From positions 1 through 64,000 of the forward strand of contig NZ_JAKHSK010000020.1 in the NCBI RefSeq assembly GCF_023499215.1: a DNA stretch of 64,000 nucleotides, written 5' to 3'. The notes below the pieces were generated by a model. The model made no database searches, had not been told where the DNA came from, and saw only the letters and a program-made list of their open reading frames with translations. This document shows, one piece after another, positions 49,999-60,383 of this stretch (the stretch's first letter is position 1; each line of letters begins with the position of its first letter). The translations under genes and the position numbers were made by a program. The stretch is from Zunongwangia pacifica (GTDB lineage Bacteria > Bacteroidota > Bacteroidia > Flavobacteriales > Flavobacteriaceae).

Positions 49999-51546
49999 AT
50001 GAAAAAAACCAGATTCCTTAATTTATCATTACTTTTTTTGGTGCTTTCTTTTTCTGCCTTGCAAGCTCAAACTTCAGTAACCATTAAAAATGATGAAAGC
50101 GCTCCGGTAATAAACCGTAATATTTATGGTCATTTTGCAGAGCATTTAGGTCGTTGTATTTATGGCGGATTGTATGTAGGTGAAGACAGTGAGATCCCAA
50201 ATACAGATGGTGTTCGTAACGATTTGATCGAGGCACTTAAAAACCTTCAAATTCCGATTCTTAGATGGCCTGGAGGTTGCTTTGCAGATACCTACCACTG
50301 GAAAGACGGGATAGGACCTAAAGAAGATCGTCCTACGATTGTAAATCAATGGTGGGGAGGAGTTACCGAGGATAATAGTTTTGGTACGCATAATTTCTTA
50401 AACCTTTGTGAGGTTCTAGGAGCAGAACCTTACCTGGCTGCAAATATTGGTAGCGGAACGGTAAAAGAGTTTGCCGATTGGATTCAGTATGTAAATCACG
50501 ATGGAGAAAGCCCCATGGCCAATCTTCGTAAAGAATACGGAAGGGAAAAACCATGGGGAGTTAAATATTGGGGTGTAGGTAACGAAATGTGGGGTTGTGG
50601 AGGTAACATGACCCCTGAATATTACGCCAATCTTTATCGCCAGTACGCAACATTTATGACCAGTTGGGATAACGAAACCGGATTATACAGAATCGCATCT
50701 GGTGCCAATGTAGACGATTATCATTGGACAGAGGTCTTAATGCGAGATGTTCCTCATCAATTAATAGAAGGAGTGGCATTACACTCTTATTCTTTTGTAG
50801 AATGGGGTGATAAAGGAGATGCGGTAGATTTTAATGAATCCCAGTATTTTTCAACTATGCAAACCGCTTTAAAAATGGAAGAGCTGGTGACCAAGCATAG
50901 TGAAATCATGGACAAATATGATCCTAAAGGAGAAATTGATCTTATAGTAGACGAATGGGGAGGATGGTATAACGTTCAGGAAGGAACAAATCCCGGATTT
51001 TTATATCAGCAAAATACGATGCGGGATGCGATGATCGCCGGTGTTTCATTAAATATTTTCAACAATCACAGTAAGCGTGTTAAAATGGCAAATTTAGCCC
51101 AAACGGTAAATGTATTACAGGCCGTAGCATTAACAGATGGAGCTAAAATGATCCTTACACCAACCTATCATGTGATGGAAATGTATAAAGTTCACCAGGA
51201 TGCACAATTGCTTCCGGTAGATTTCGATTCGCCAAAATACGAATTTGAAGGAGAATCATTACCCGCAGTGTCAGTATCTGCTTCTAAAGATAGTAAAGGT
51301 GTGGTGCATATTTCTGCGGTAAATATCGATGCCAAAAACGAAAACGAAGTGGAGTTTGATCTTTCAGGATTCGATATTGATGATTTTATTGCAGAAATTT
51401 TAGTTTCCGAGGAATTACAAGATCATAACACTTTTGATGAACCAGAAAAAATAACACCTGTAGCATTTAAGGATTTTAAATTCAAAAAAGGAACTTTAAA
51501 AATAACTTTACCTCCTTTCTCTGTAGTGGTTTTGGAGAGTAAATAA
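49999..51546 (+). CDS. Alpha-L-arabinofuranosidase, GH51
   Basis: A 515-residue secreted glycoside hydrolase (signal MKKTRFLNLSLLFLVLSFSA, cleavage near LQA|QT). The catalytic (beta/alpha)8 domain contains the acid/base Glu196 in YWGVGNEMWGCGG and the nucleophile Glu319 in DLIVDEWGGWY. A C-terminal beta-sandwich completes the GH51 fold. It cleaves terminal alpha-L-arabinofuranosyl units from arabinan or arabinoxylan. It has its own promoter, operator-like site and a strong terminator, so it is a separate transcript. Confidence 0.95.
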   Translation: MKKTRFLNLSLLFLVLSFSALQAQTSVTIKNDESAPVINRNIYGHFAEHLGRCIYGGLYVGEDSEIPNTDGVRNDLIEALKNLQIPILRWPGGCFADTYHWKDGIGPKEDRPTIVNQWWGGVTEDNSFGTHNFLNLCEVLGAEPYLAANIGSGTVKEFADWIQYVNHDGESPMANLRKEYGREKPWGVKYWGVGNEMWGCGGNMTPEYYANLYRQYATFMTSWDNETGLYRIASGANVDDYHWTEVLMRDVPHQLIEGVALHSYSFVEWGDKGDAVDFNESQYFSTMQTALKMEELVTKHSEIMDKYDPKGEIDLIVDEWGGWYNVQEGTNPGFLYQQNTMRDAMIAGVSLNIFNNHSKRVKMANLAQTVNVLQAVALTDGAKMILTPTYHVMEMYKVHQDAQLLPVDFDSPKYEFEGESLPAVSVSASKDSKGVVHISAVNIDAKNENEVEFDLSGFDIDDFIAEILVSEELQDHNTFDEPEKITPVAFKDFKFKKGTLKITLPPFSVVVLESK

Positions 51547-51691
51547 ACTACCCATGAGGCATTTATTAGAAAATTATTTTTTATTTCGAGTCATCCCGAT
51601 CTCCATAGCTATCAAGAAGGAACCGGGCATTACATCGACATTATCGATTAAAACATGATTAGCAAAAAGACCTCATAAATTAGCCAATTTC

Positions 51692-51735
51692 ATCATCATT
51701 AGAGCAAAAATGCTCTAATGATGATTCCTTTTTTT
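51692..51735 (+). terminator. Strong terminator after the first GH51 gene
   Basis: ATCATCATTAGAGCA (51692-51706) and TGCTCTAATGATGAT (51711-51725) form a perfect 15-bp stem with an AAAA loop, followed by TCC and seven T. Confidence 0.9.
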
Positions 51736-51821
51736 AGGATTGTAGCTTAAGCTTATATCAAGGTTTAATAATGGAAAGGAAGCCTTGATTATCAAATAAA
51801 ATAGTCAGTTAATTGTATTAT

Positions 51822-54206
51822 ATGAATAGTAGGATCCCGAGTTTTAAAAAAGTAGGGTTGGTGATAGGAACAGCAATTGTTAGTGCCACCTCATTTGCGC
51901 AGCAAAATCAATTATCGCTTTTTGATCTTAAGAATGTAAAACTTCATGAAAGTTTATTTGAAGAGGCAATGTATACCGATTTGGATTATATCCTGCAAAT
52001 GGAGCCCGATCGTTTATTGGCTCCTTTTTTAAGAGAGGCCGGTTTAAAGCCCAAAGCAGAGAGTTATCCTAACTGGGAAAATACGGGCTTAGATGGGCAC
52101 ATTGGTGGGCATTATTTAACGGCGCTAGCGCAAATGTATGCTTCAGCCGGTAGTGAAGAAGCTTTAGAGCGATTAAATTATATGATTGCTGAACTAAAAA
52201 AAGCGCAGGATGCAAATGGAAATGGTTACTTAGGCGGTATTCCCGATAGTAAACGCATCTGGACCGAAATTTCAGAAGGAAAAATAAACGCAGGAGGATT
52301 TAGTCTTAATGGAGGCTGGGTACCGCTCTATAATATTCATAAAACCTTTGCCGGTTTACGCGATGCCTATCTTATTGGCGGTAACGAGCAGGCAAAACAA
52401 ATGCTTATCGATCTAACCGATTGGATGATTGATGTCACCGCTCATCTTTCTGAAGAGCAAATACAGCAAATGCTAAAATCAGAACACGGGGGATTAAACG
52501 AAACTTTTGCAGATGTCTATAAAATTACCAGAGACCAAAAATATCTGGATTTAGCCTATGCTTTTACGCAAAAAGAAGTGCTTCATCCTTTAGAAAATGA
52601 GAAAGATATTTTAAACGGAATGCATGCCAATACACAAATCCCAAAAGTGATTGGATATGAAACAATTGCCGCTTTAGATCAAAATAAAGATTATCATAAT
52701 GCGGCTTCTTATTTTTGGGAAAATGTAGTGAATCATAGAACCGTTTCTATTGGAGGGAACAGTGTTAGGGAGCATTTTCATCCCGCTAATGATTTTTCAA
52801 GTATGATGAGCAGCGTTCAGGGACCAGAAACCTGTAATACTTACAATATGTTGAAGTTAAGCGAGAAATTGTTTTTAGCCGATCCCGAAGAAAAATATAT
52901 GGATTTTTACGAAAAGGGATTGTATAATCATATCCTTTCTTCACAGCATCCCGAGGGCGGATTCGTATATTTTACGCCTATGCGACCCGGCCATTACCGG
53001 GTGTATTCGCAGCCAGAAACCAGCATGTGGTGTTGTGTAGGTTCTGGTTTAGAAAATCACGGAAAATATAACGAAATGATCTACGCGCATAGCGATGATG
53101 CACTGTATGTAAATCTTTTTATTCCCTCGGAAGTGAACTGGGAAGCCAAAAATTTTAAATTGATCCAGGAAACCGATTTCCCGAATGCTGAAACAACTTC
53201 TTTTAAAATTGAAACTAAAAAGCCTCAAAAATTAAATATTAATCTGCGTTATCCAGCTTGGGCAGGCACTGGTTTTGAAGTTTTAGTAAATGGCAAAGCA
53301 GTGAAATTCGATAAAAAACCGGGCTCTTATATTTCTATCCCTAGAAAATGGAAAAATGGAGATCAAATTTCTATGAAATTGCCCATGAACATTTCTTCGG
53401 AAGGATTACCTGATGGTTCAAATTACGAATTTTTAAAATATGGGCCATTGGTGTTGGCTGCTAAAACAAGTAAAGAAGACTTAAAAGGTCTATTTGCCGA
53501 TGCGAGTAGAGGAGGACATATTGCCGAGGGAAAAAAGATCCCACTTTCAGAAACTCCAATTTTTCTTTTAGAAAATCTAGACGATCTGGCTTCTAAAGTG
53601 CAGGTAGACGCTAAAAAAGACCTTCGATTTTCGGCAAAATCGGTTTTATATCCTTCAGAATTTCAGGATTTAGAATTCGAGCCTTTTTATAAAGTTCATG
53701 ATTCCAGATATGTGATTTACTTGCCGGTAGAGTCACCAGAAAGCCTCGCCGCCATTCAGCAAAAAAGAAAAGAACAGGAAATTGCCGAACGTGAGCTAGA
53801 AGAAAAAACGATTGATTATGTGAGTCCGGGGGAACAACAACCCGAATCAGATCATTTTATTAAAACAGAAAATTCCAATGCAGGCGTAAACAGGGATCGC
53901 CACTGGCGTGATGCTACCGGTTGGTTTAGCTACGAATTTAAGGATACAAATAATGAAGCTGCAAGAATTAGATTAACCTACTTTGGACAAGATAGGGATC
54001 GAAAATTCAAGATTTTGGTAAATGGAGAATTGGTTGCCACTGAACATCTAAAAGGTGAAAATGGAGCTGAATTTTTTACCAAAGATTACGAGTTGCCAAA
54101 GAAAATAGTAGAACAGAAAAACAATACCTTAAGCATACGCTTTGAAGCCGAACCGGGTTCTAGAACAGCCGGTATCTATGGTGTTCGATTAATGAAAAAG
54201 CAATAA
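51822..54206 (+). CDS. Beta-L-arabinofuranosidase, GH127 (DUF1680)
   Basis: About 794 residues, with a signal peptide ending SATSFA|QQ. The (alpha/alpha)6 catalytic domain shows GPETCNTYNMLKLSEKLF (Glu336 and Cys338) and MWCCVGSGLENHG (Cys404, Cys405). These correspond to the zinc site and nucleophilic Cys known from HypBA1; the acid/base is probably the Glu of NSVREHF. C-terminal beta domains carry QPESDHF and RHWRDATGWFSYE. The ATG at 51822 is preferred over an upstream TTG. It probably removes beta-linked L-arabinofuranose, as in plant extensins or pectin side chains. Confidence 0.93.
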   Translation: MNSRIPSFKKVGLVIGTAIVSATSFAQQNQLSLFDLKNVKLHESLFEEAMYTDLDYILQMEPDRLLAPFLREAGLKPKAESYPNWENTGLDGHIGGHYLTALAQMYASAGSEEALERLNYMIAELKKAQDANGNGYLGGIPDSKRIWTEISEGKINAGGFSLNGGWVPLYNIHKTFAGLRDAYLIGGNEQAKQMLIDLTDWMIDVTAHLSEEQIQQMLKSEHGGLNETFADVYKITRDQKYLDLAYAFTQKEVLHPLENEKDILNGMHANTQIPKVIGYETIAALDQNKDYHNAASYFWENVVNHRTVSIGGNSVREHFHPANDFSSMMSSVQGPETCNTYNMLKLSEKLFLADPEEKYMDFYEKGLYNHILSSQHPEGGFVYFTPMRPGHYRVYSQPETSMWCCVGSGLENHGKYNEMIYAHSDDALYVNLFIPSEVNWEAKNFKLIQETDFPNAETTSFKIETKKPQKLNINLRYPAWAGTGFEVLVNGKAVKFDKKPGSYISIPRKWKNGDQISMKLPMNISSEGLPDGSNYEFLKYGPLVLAAKTSKEDLKGLFADASRGGHIAEGKKIPLSETPIFLLENLDDLASKVQVDAKKDLRFSAKSVLYPSEFQDLEFEPFYKVHDSRYVIYLPVESPESLAAIQQKRKEQEIAERELEEKTIDYVSPGEQQPESDHFIKTENSNAGVNRDRHWRDATGWFSYEFKDTNNEAARIRLTYFGQDRDRKFKILVNGELVATEHLKGENGAEFFTKDYELPKKIVEQKNNTLSIRFEAEPGSRTAGIYGVRLMKKQ

Positions 54207-54389
54207 AAATATTCAGCAAGTTAGATTAGCGACTACTGGTAGCCCAAACTTTAGTTCTGCCGAAAGGAGAATATTTTAAAAGTTGTATGCGACCCAAAAA
54301 TAGACTTTAAACCCCAAATATTGGTATACTTAGATACAATTGCATTTATACAAAATGTTGAAAAGTATCACCAATGGAATAGAAATTAG

Positions 54390-56384
54390 ATGAAAACTCA
54401 AACAAAAATCAACAATATGAAGAGAATTAAAAACTTAAGTGTTGCGGCCGCTTTGGCTATTGGCGCCAGTGCCTTTGCACAAACCCCAATAGATGTAGAT
54501 GCTTCAAAAAGCATTGCAGAAATTCAGCCCACCATGTACGGGATATTTTTTGAAGATATCAATTTTGCAGCCGATGGTGGATTGTATGCCGAGCTTATAA
54601 AAAACCGCTCTTTTGAGTTTGAATCTCCTAAAATGGGGTGGAAGGAACCTAACAGTAACCGCCACTCTTTAAATAAAAATTCTGGAATAGCGAAAATCAT
54701 AAATTATACAGATAACACCGGAAATAAAAATTACGCCAGGTTCGAGATCAATGATGCTTCCGGTTACGAGATCATCAATGAAGGTTTTCGAGGAATGGGC
54801 GTAAAAGCAGATGAAAATTATCGAATTTCAGTAATGACTGGAAAGGTTAATGGAATTTCAGCAATAAAATTTGAGCTTTTAGATGAAAACGAAGATGTTT
54901 TTGGAGAAGCTTCAATCGCTCCAAAAGGAAATAACTGGACAACTTCTGAAGTAACAATTACACCTTCTAAAACAGTCGAAAAAGCAACATTAAGAATCAC
55001 ATTTTCAGGCAAAGGATCTATAGATATGGATATGATTTCTATGTTTCCCGAAGAGACCTGGAAAGGCCGAAAAAATGGATTGCGTAAAGATTTAGTACAA
55101 TTATTAGCCGATATACAACCAGGGTTTTTAAGATTTCCAGGGGGATGTATCGTAGAGGGAAGAACACTGGAAAAACGCTACCAATGGAAAAAAACAGTAG
55201 GAGCAATAGAAGATCGTGAAATGCTCGTAAACCGTTGGAATACCGAGTTTTCAAATAAACTAACACCAGATTATTACCAAAGTTTTGGACTTGGTTTTTT
55301 TGAATATTTTCAACTTTCAGAAGATTTAGAAGCCGAGCCATTACCTATTTTAAGTTGCGGTATTGCCTGCCAGTACAATACAGGAGAGTTAGCGCCTATG
55401 GATGGTTTAGATCCTTATGTACAAGATGCCTTGGATTTAATAGAATTTGCTAATGGTGATACGTCTTCTAAATGGGGAAAAGTGCGTGCCAATATGGGAC
55501 ACCCCGAGCCTTTTAACCTAAAATTTATAGGTGTAGGAAACGAGCAGTGGGGACAGGAATATATCGAGCGATATGAAGTTTTTGCGAAAGCCATTAAAGA
55601 AAAATATCCCGAGATTATTATTGTTTCAGGAAGTGGTCCTTCGCCCGATGGGGAATATTTTGATTATGGATGGGAGCAACTCAAAAAATTAGATGCCCAA
55701 CTGGTAGATGAACATTATTACAAATCACCGGAGTGGTTTAAGGCAAATGCAGATCGTTATGATGATTATGACCGTAACGGCCCTAAAGTTTTTGCCGGTG
55801 AATATGCGGCGCATCCAAAAGCCGAAGATGGTCCTAAAGAAAATAATCTGGAAGCTGCGGTGGCCGAAGCTGCATTTATGACCGGCTTAGAACGTAATGC
55901 CGATGTGGTTCATCTTACTTCGTATGCACCACTTATGGCTCATAAAGATGCATGGCAATGGGCACCAGATCTAATTTGGTTCGATAATTTGTCTTCTCAC
56001 GGTACGGTAAATTACTACGTGCAAAAGTTATTTGCCAATAACAAAGGAACCAATGTACTAAAGGTACGTAGCAACGGGGATAAAATTATAGGACATGAAG
56101 ATATATATGCTACTGCGGCTATCGATGCAGATAAGAAAGAAATTATTTTAAAATTGGTGAATACCTCTGCTGAAAATAAAGAAGTAATACTTAATATCTC
56201 GGGTAGTACCTTTAAAAAGAAGGCAGATTGGATTTGTCTTTCTGGCGATAATATTAAAGCCTATAATTCTTTTGAAGAGCCAAATACCATTGTTCCGGTA
56301 GAAAAAGAAGTAAAAATTAAAAACAATAATACTATTGAATTAGCACCAAATTCAGTAAATATTATAAAATTAAAGAAATCTTAA
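54390..56384 (+). CDS. Alpha-L-arabinofuranosidase, GH51, with carbohydrate-binding-like insert
   Basis: A 664-residue secreted enzyme, possibly starting at Met10 (54417), which better fits the signal MKRIKNLSVAAALAIGASAF. An N-terminal GIFFEDINFAADGGLYAELI segment is followed by a beta-sandwich insert (about 85-215, CBM4-like) and the catalytic barrel with the acid/base Glu385 (VGNEQWG) and nucleophile Glu471 (VFAGEYAAH). It is longer than the first GH51 and belongs to another subgroup. It lies 73 bp upstream of araB, but the araB operator and promoter fall between them. Confidence 0.93.
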   Translation: MKTQTKINNMKRIKNLSVAAALAIGASAFAQTPIDVDASKSIAEIQPTMYGIFFEDINFAADGGLYAELIKNRSFEFESPKMGWKEPNSNRHSLNKNSGIAKIINYTDNTGNKNYARFEINDASGYEIINEGFRGMGVKADENYRISVMTGKVNGISAIKFELLDENEDVFGEASIAPKGNNWTTSEVTITPSKTVEKATLRITFSGKGSIDMDMISMFPEETWKGRKNGLRKDLVQLLADIQPGFLRFPGGCIVEGRTLEKRYQWKKTVGAIEDREMLVNRWNTEFSNKLTPDYYQSFGLGFFEYFQLSEDLEAEPLPILSCGIACQYNTGELAPMDGLDPYVQDALDLIEFANGDTSSKWGKVRANMGHPEPFNLKFIGVGNEQWGQEYIERYEVFAKAIKEKYPEIIIVSGSGPSPDGEYFDYGWEQLKKLDAQLVDEHYYKSPEWFKANADRYDDYDRNGPKVFAGEYAAHPKAEDGPKENNLEAAVAEAAFMTGLERNADVVHLTSYAPLMAHKDAWQWAPDLIWFDNLSSHGTVNYYVQKLFANNKGTNVLKVRSNGDKIIGHEDIYATAAIDADKKEIILKLVNTSAENKEVILNISGSTFKKKADWICLSGDNIKAYNSFEEPNTIVPVEKEVKIKNNNTIELAPNSVNIIKLKKS

Positions 56385-56389
56385 AACTA

Positions 56390-56410
56390 TAAGTGTTTTT
56401 ATTACACTTA
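56390..56410. promoter_or_regulatory. Candidate AraR operator at the araB promoter
   Basis: TAAGTGT (56390-56396), 7-nt spacer, ACACTTA (56404-56410): a perfect inverted repeat. It overlaps the expected -33 region of the TATATTTG promoter at 56426-56433. Confidence 0.72.
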
Positions 56411-56425
56411 ATAAAAACTAATTTA

Positions 56426-56433
56426 TATATTTG
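56426..56433 (+). promoter_or_regulatory. -7 box of the araBDA operon promoter
   Basis: TATATTTG matches TAnnTTTG, 23 bp before the araB ATG. No clear TTTG lies at -33; the candidate operator occupies that place. Confidence 0.6.
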
Positions 56434-56456
56434 TTTCAGACCAAAAGTTAAAATAC

Positions 56457-58136
56457 ATGGAAACTTATGTAATAGGACTTGATTATGGGACAGATTCAGT
56501 AAGAGCTGTACTGGTAGATACCAATAGCGGAAAGGAGCTTGCTTCAGATACGTTTTGGTACCCTCGCTGGAAAAAACAGCTTTACTGCGATGCTGCTCTA
56601 AATCGATTTCGGCAACACCCTCTAGATCATATTGAAGGTTTAGAGAAAACGATAAAAGGAGTAATCGAAAAAAGCGGGGTTAAAGGAGAAGCTGTAAAGG
56701 GTATCTGTATAGATACTACAGGATCTTCTCCTGTACCGGTTACTGAAGACGGAACTCCTTTGGCATTGGTAGATGGATTTACCGATAACCCAAATGCGAT
56801 GATGGTGTTATGGAAAGACCATACCGCAATAAAAGAAGCTAACGAGATTAACGAATTAGCCGAAACCTGGGGTGGTGAAAATTATACCAAATACGAAGGA
56901 GGGATATACTCTTCAGAGTGGTTTTGGGCAAAAATAACCCATATTGTTCGGGAAGATGAAGCGGTAAAAAATGCCGCGTATTCCTGGATGGAGCATTGCG
57001 ATATGATGACCTATATTCTTATTGAAGATACCGATCTGGCTTCATTTAAAAGAAGTCGTTGTGGTGCAGGTCATAAAGCCATGTGGCACGAGAGCTGGGG
57101 AGGTTTACCTTCAGAAGAATTTTTAGGAAAATTACATCCTTATTGTGCCGAATTACGTTCAAAGCTATATATAGAAACCTATACTTCAGATGAGGTAGCG
57201 GGCAAAATCAGTAAAGAATGGGCCTCAAAATTAGGCCTTTCTGAAGATACTGTTATCGCCGTAGGAACATTCGATGCACATTCAGGAGCTGTAGGTGCTA
57301 AAGTTGAAGAGCATGCCTTGGTACGCGTTATGGGAACATCCACCTGCGATATTATTGTTTCTCCTTATAAAGTAGTAGGGGACAAGACGGTTAGAGGAAT
57401 TTGCGGACAGGTAGATGGTTCTGTTATCCCGGGTATGATTGGTTTAGAAGCAGGTCAATCTGCTTTTGGCGATGTACTGGCCTGGTTTAAAAATGTACTT
57501 TCCTGGCCTTTAAATCATCTGGTTTATAATTCAGAAATCCTTTCCGAAGAACAGATCGAAGCTTTAAAAGAAGAAGTAGATAAGAAATTTATAAAGGAAT
57601 TGTCTGCTGAAGCTGAAGCAATAGACCTAAACGATAGTATTCCGGTAGCCTTAGATTGGATTAACGGTCGCCGCACTCCAGATGCAAATCAGGAATTAAA
57701 AAGTGCTATCAGCAATCTTTCCCTGGGCAGCAAAGCACCGCATATTTTTAAAGCCTTAGTAAATGCTATTTGTTTTGGAGCCAAAGAAATTGTAGACCGT
57801 TTTAAAGAAGAAGGCGTAGAGATCAAAACAGTAATTGGTATTGGGGGAGTAGCGAGAAAATCTGCTTACATCATGCAAACCCTGGCCAATACTTTAAATA
57901 TGCCTATTAAAGTAGCAGCATCAGATGAAGCACCAGCTTTAGGTTCGGCAGTTTATGCTGCTGTGGCCGCAGGCTTGTATGATGATGTTATTACAGCCAG
58001 CAAAACCTTAGGTAGTGATTTTGAAGCTGAATATGATCCGCAACCAGAAATGGTAGGAGAGTTTGAGAAACAAATGGCAGCTTATAAAGAATTAAGTCAG
58101 TTTGTTGAAGAAAGCATAACTAAAAAATCAAAATAA
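56457..58136 (+). CDS. araB: Ribulokinase
   Basis: A 559-residue FGGY-family kinase phosphorylating L-ribulose. It begins YVIGLDYGTDSVRAVLVDT (phosphate-binding loop), contains DTTGSSPVPV and WMEHCDMMTYIL, and the second ATPase motif VGTFDAHSGAVG followed by GIGGVARKSAYIMQTLAN. The length matches AraB (about 550-570). It is the first gene of araB-araD-araA-galM-symporter, with spacings of 0, 20, 13 and 4 bp. Confidence 0.97.
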   Translation: METYVIGLDYGTDSVRAVLVDTNSGKELASDTFWYPRWKKQLYCDAALNRFRQHPLDHIEGLEKTIKGVIEKSGVKGEAVKGICIDTTGSSPVPVTEDGTPLALVDGFTDNPNAMMVLWKDHTAIKEANEINELAETWGGENYTKYEGGIYSSEWFWAKITHIVREDEAVKNAAYSWMEHCDMMTYILIEDTDLASFKRSRCGAGHKAMWHESWGGLPSEEFLGKLHPYCAELRSKLYIETYTSDEVAGKISKEWASKLGLSEDTVIAVGTFDAHSGAVGAKVEEHALVRVMGTSTCDIIVSPYKVVGDKTVRGICGQVDGSVIPGMIGLEAGQSAFGDVLAWFKNVLSWPLNHLVYNSEILSEEQIEALKEEVDKKFIKELSAEAEAIDLNDSIPVALDWINGRRTPDANQELKSAISNLSLGSKAPHIFKALVNAICFGAKEIVDRFKEEGVEIKTVIGIGGVARKSAYIMQTLANTLNMPIKVAASDEAPALGSAVYAAVAAGLYDDVITASKTLGSDFEAEYDPQPEMVGEFEKQMAAYKELSQFVEESITKKSK

Positions 58137-58841
58137 ATGAACTCTAAATATAAATCTTTAAAGCAAGAGTGTTACGAGGCCAATATGCAGCTTGACGCTT
58201 TAGATCTTGTTATTTATACCTTCGGAAATGTAAGTGCAGTAGACCGTAAAGAGGGTGTTTTTGCCATAAAGCCCAGTGGAGTTCCTTATGCCGATTTGAA
58301 GCCTGAAGATATTGTGATCCTTGACTTTGATAATAATGTAATCGAAGGAAAAATGCGCCCATCCTCAGATACAAAAACACATGCTTATTTATATAAAAAC
58401 TGGGAAAATATTGGGGGAATTGCTCACACCCATGCCACATATTCTGTAGCGTGGGCCCAGTCCCAGTTAGATATTCCAATTTTTGGAACTACGCATGCAG
58501 ATCATCTAACTGCCGATATTCCATGTGCACCACCAATGAAAGACGAACTTATTGCCGGTAATTACGAACACAATACCGGCATCCAGATTCTGGATTGCTT
58601 TAAAGATAAGGAATTATCTTATGAAGAGGTGCAAATGGTATTGTTGGGTAACCACGGTCCTTTTACTTGGGGACCAACAGCAGCTAAAGCAGTGTACAAC
58701 AGTAAAGTTTTAGAAGAAGTAGCAAGAATGGCCTATCTCACTTTACAAATTAACCCTAATGCACCAAGACTAAAAGATTCTTTAATTAAAAAACATTATG
58801 AGCGTAAGCATGGTAAAAATGCGTATTACGGTCAGAATTAA
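58137..58841 (+). CDS. araD: L-ribulose-5-phosphate 4-epimerase
   Basis: A 234-residue class II aldolase-family enzyme converting L-ribulose-5-phosphate to D-xylulose-5-phosphate. The zinc-binding histidines lie in [15 protein letters not shown], and the later motifs are FGTTHADH and [11 protein letters not shown]. Its ATG directly follows the araB stop (no gap), implying coupled translation. Confidence 0.97.
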   Translation: MNSKYKSLKQECYEANMQLDALDLVIYTFGNVSAVDRKEGVFAIKPSGVPYADLKPEDIVILDFDNNVIEGKMRPSSDTKTHAYLYKNWENIGGIAHTHATYSVAWAQSQLDIPIFGTTHADHLTADIPCAPPMKDELIAGNYEHNTGIQILDCFKDKELSYEEVQMVLLGNHGPFTWGPTAAKAVYNSKVLEEVARMAYLTLQINPNAPRLKDSLIKKHYERKHGKNAYYGQN

Positions 58842-58861
58842 TAAACTTAACAATATATTCA

Positions 58862-60370
58862 ATGATTGCCATAGAAAGTAAAGAAATCTGGTTTATAACA
58901 GGAAGCCAGCATTTGTACGGACCTGAAACTTTAGAACAGGTTGCTAAAAACTCAAAAGAGATTGTAGAAGGATTAGACGCTTCTGCAGAAATTCCGGTTA
59001 AGATTGTTTATAAAGACACCGTAAAAACGGAAGATGAGATCGTTGCCGTAATGCGTGACGCTAACAATTCAGAAAAATGTATTGGTTTAGTAGCCTGGAT
59101 GCATACATTTTCACCGGCTAAAATGTGGATTAAAGGTTTATCGCTTTTAAGCAAACCACTTTGCCATTTACATACGCAGTTTAATGCAGAGGTGCCATGG
59201 AGCGATATCGATATGGATTTTATGAACCTTAACCAATCTGCTCATGGTGATCGCGAATTTGGTTTTATGATGTCTAGAATGCGTAAAAAACGTAAGGTTA
59301 TCGTAGGGCACTGGAAAACCGAACGTGTACAGAAAAAACTTGGGATCTGGTCTCGTGTAGCTTTAGGTTGGGACGAGATGCAAAACCTTAAAGTTGCCCG
59401 TATTGGTGACAATATGCGTAATGTAGCCGTAACCGAAGGTGATAAAGTTGAGGCGCAAATGAAATTTGGGGTAGCGGTAAATGCTTTTGATTCTTCAGAT
59501 ATCGTTGCGAAGATTAATGAGGTTACTGAGGACGAACTCAATAAATTATTGGATACTTACGCTACAGAATATAATCTAACCGATAGTTTAAAAGAAGGTG
59601 GCGAAAAAAGACAGTCTTTAATTGATGCTGCAAAAATTGAATTAGGTCTGCGTAAATTTCTAGAAGAAGGCGGATTTAAAGCTTTTACAGATACTTTTGA
59701 AAATCTGGGAGAGTTAAAGCAATTACCAGGTATAGCTGTACAACGTTTAATGGCCGATGGTTATGGCTTTGGAGGTGAAGGCGACTGGAAAACTGCCGCT
59801 TTAACCAGGGTAATGAAAGTAATGGCACAAGGGCTGGAAGGCGGAACATCTTTTATGGAAGATTACACATATCACTTTACACCAGAGAAGTCTTTGGTAA
59901 TGGGATCGCACATGCTGGAAATATGTCCAAGTATAGCTGATGCGAAGCCATCTTGTGAAGTACATCCATTAGGTATTGGAGGGAAAGAAGATCCTGTACG
60001 ATTAGTGTTTAATTCGCCTGTAGGAAACGCAATTAATGCAACCTGGGTAGATATGGGTAATCGATTTAGACTTATCGTAAACGAAGTTGAAGCTGTTGAA
60101 CCAGAGCAGGAATTACCTAAATTGCCAGTGGCAAGGGTACTTTGGGATTGTAAACCAGATCTCGAAGTTGCTGCTACTGCATGGATTTTAGCCGGTGGGG
60201 CGCATCATACTGTTTATACGCAGGCATTAACTACAGAATATATGGAAGATTTTGCGGATATTGCAGGCGTAGAGCTTTTGGTTATCGATGAGGACACTAA
60301 AATAAGGGCCTTTAAAGATACCATTAATGCTAACGAAGCTTATTATCATCTCTTTCAACATAAAATGTAA
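58862..60370 (+). CDS. araA: L-arabinose isomerase
   Basis: A 502-residue enzyme isomerising L-arabinose to L-ribulose. It starts with [20 protein letters not shown], characteristic of AraA, and contains [15 protein letters not shown], the catalytic region [20 protein letters not shown] with Glu, and [20 protein letters not shown]. It lies 20 bp after araD, in the order B-D-A. Confidence 0.97.
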   Translation: MIAIESKEIWFITGSQHLYGPETLEQVAKNSKEIVEGLDASAEIPVKIVYKDTVKTEDEIVAVMRDANNSEKCIGLVAWMHTFSPAKMWIKGLSLLSKPLCHLHTQFNAEVPWSDIDMDFMNLNQSAHGDREFGFMMSRMRKKRKVIVGHWKTERVQKKLGIWSRVALGWDEMQNLKVARIGDNMRNVAVTEGDKVEAQMKFGVAVNAFDSSDIVAKINEVTEDELNKLLDTYATEYNLTDSLKEGGEKRQSLIDAAKIELGLRKFLEEGGFKAFTDTFENLGELKQLPGIAVQRLMADGYGFGGEGDWKTAALTRVMKVMAQGLEGGTSFMEDYTYHFTPEKSLVMGSHMLEICPSIADAKPSCEVHPLGIGGKEDPVRLVFNSPVGNAINATWVDMGNRFRLIVNEVEAVEPEQELPKLPVARVLWDCKPDLEVAATAWILAGGAHHTVYTQALTTEYMEDFADIAGVELLVIDEDTKIRAFKDTINANEAYYHLFQHKM

Positions 60371-60383
60371 TACGACTTAAATT

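Noticed and set aside
51594-51660. Further copy of the dispersed repeat
   Set aside because: Only short matches such as CCCGATCTCC and ATAGCTATC are shared; the core is absent.
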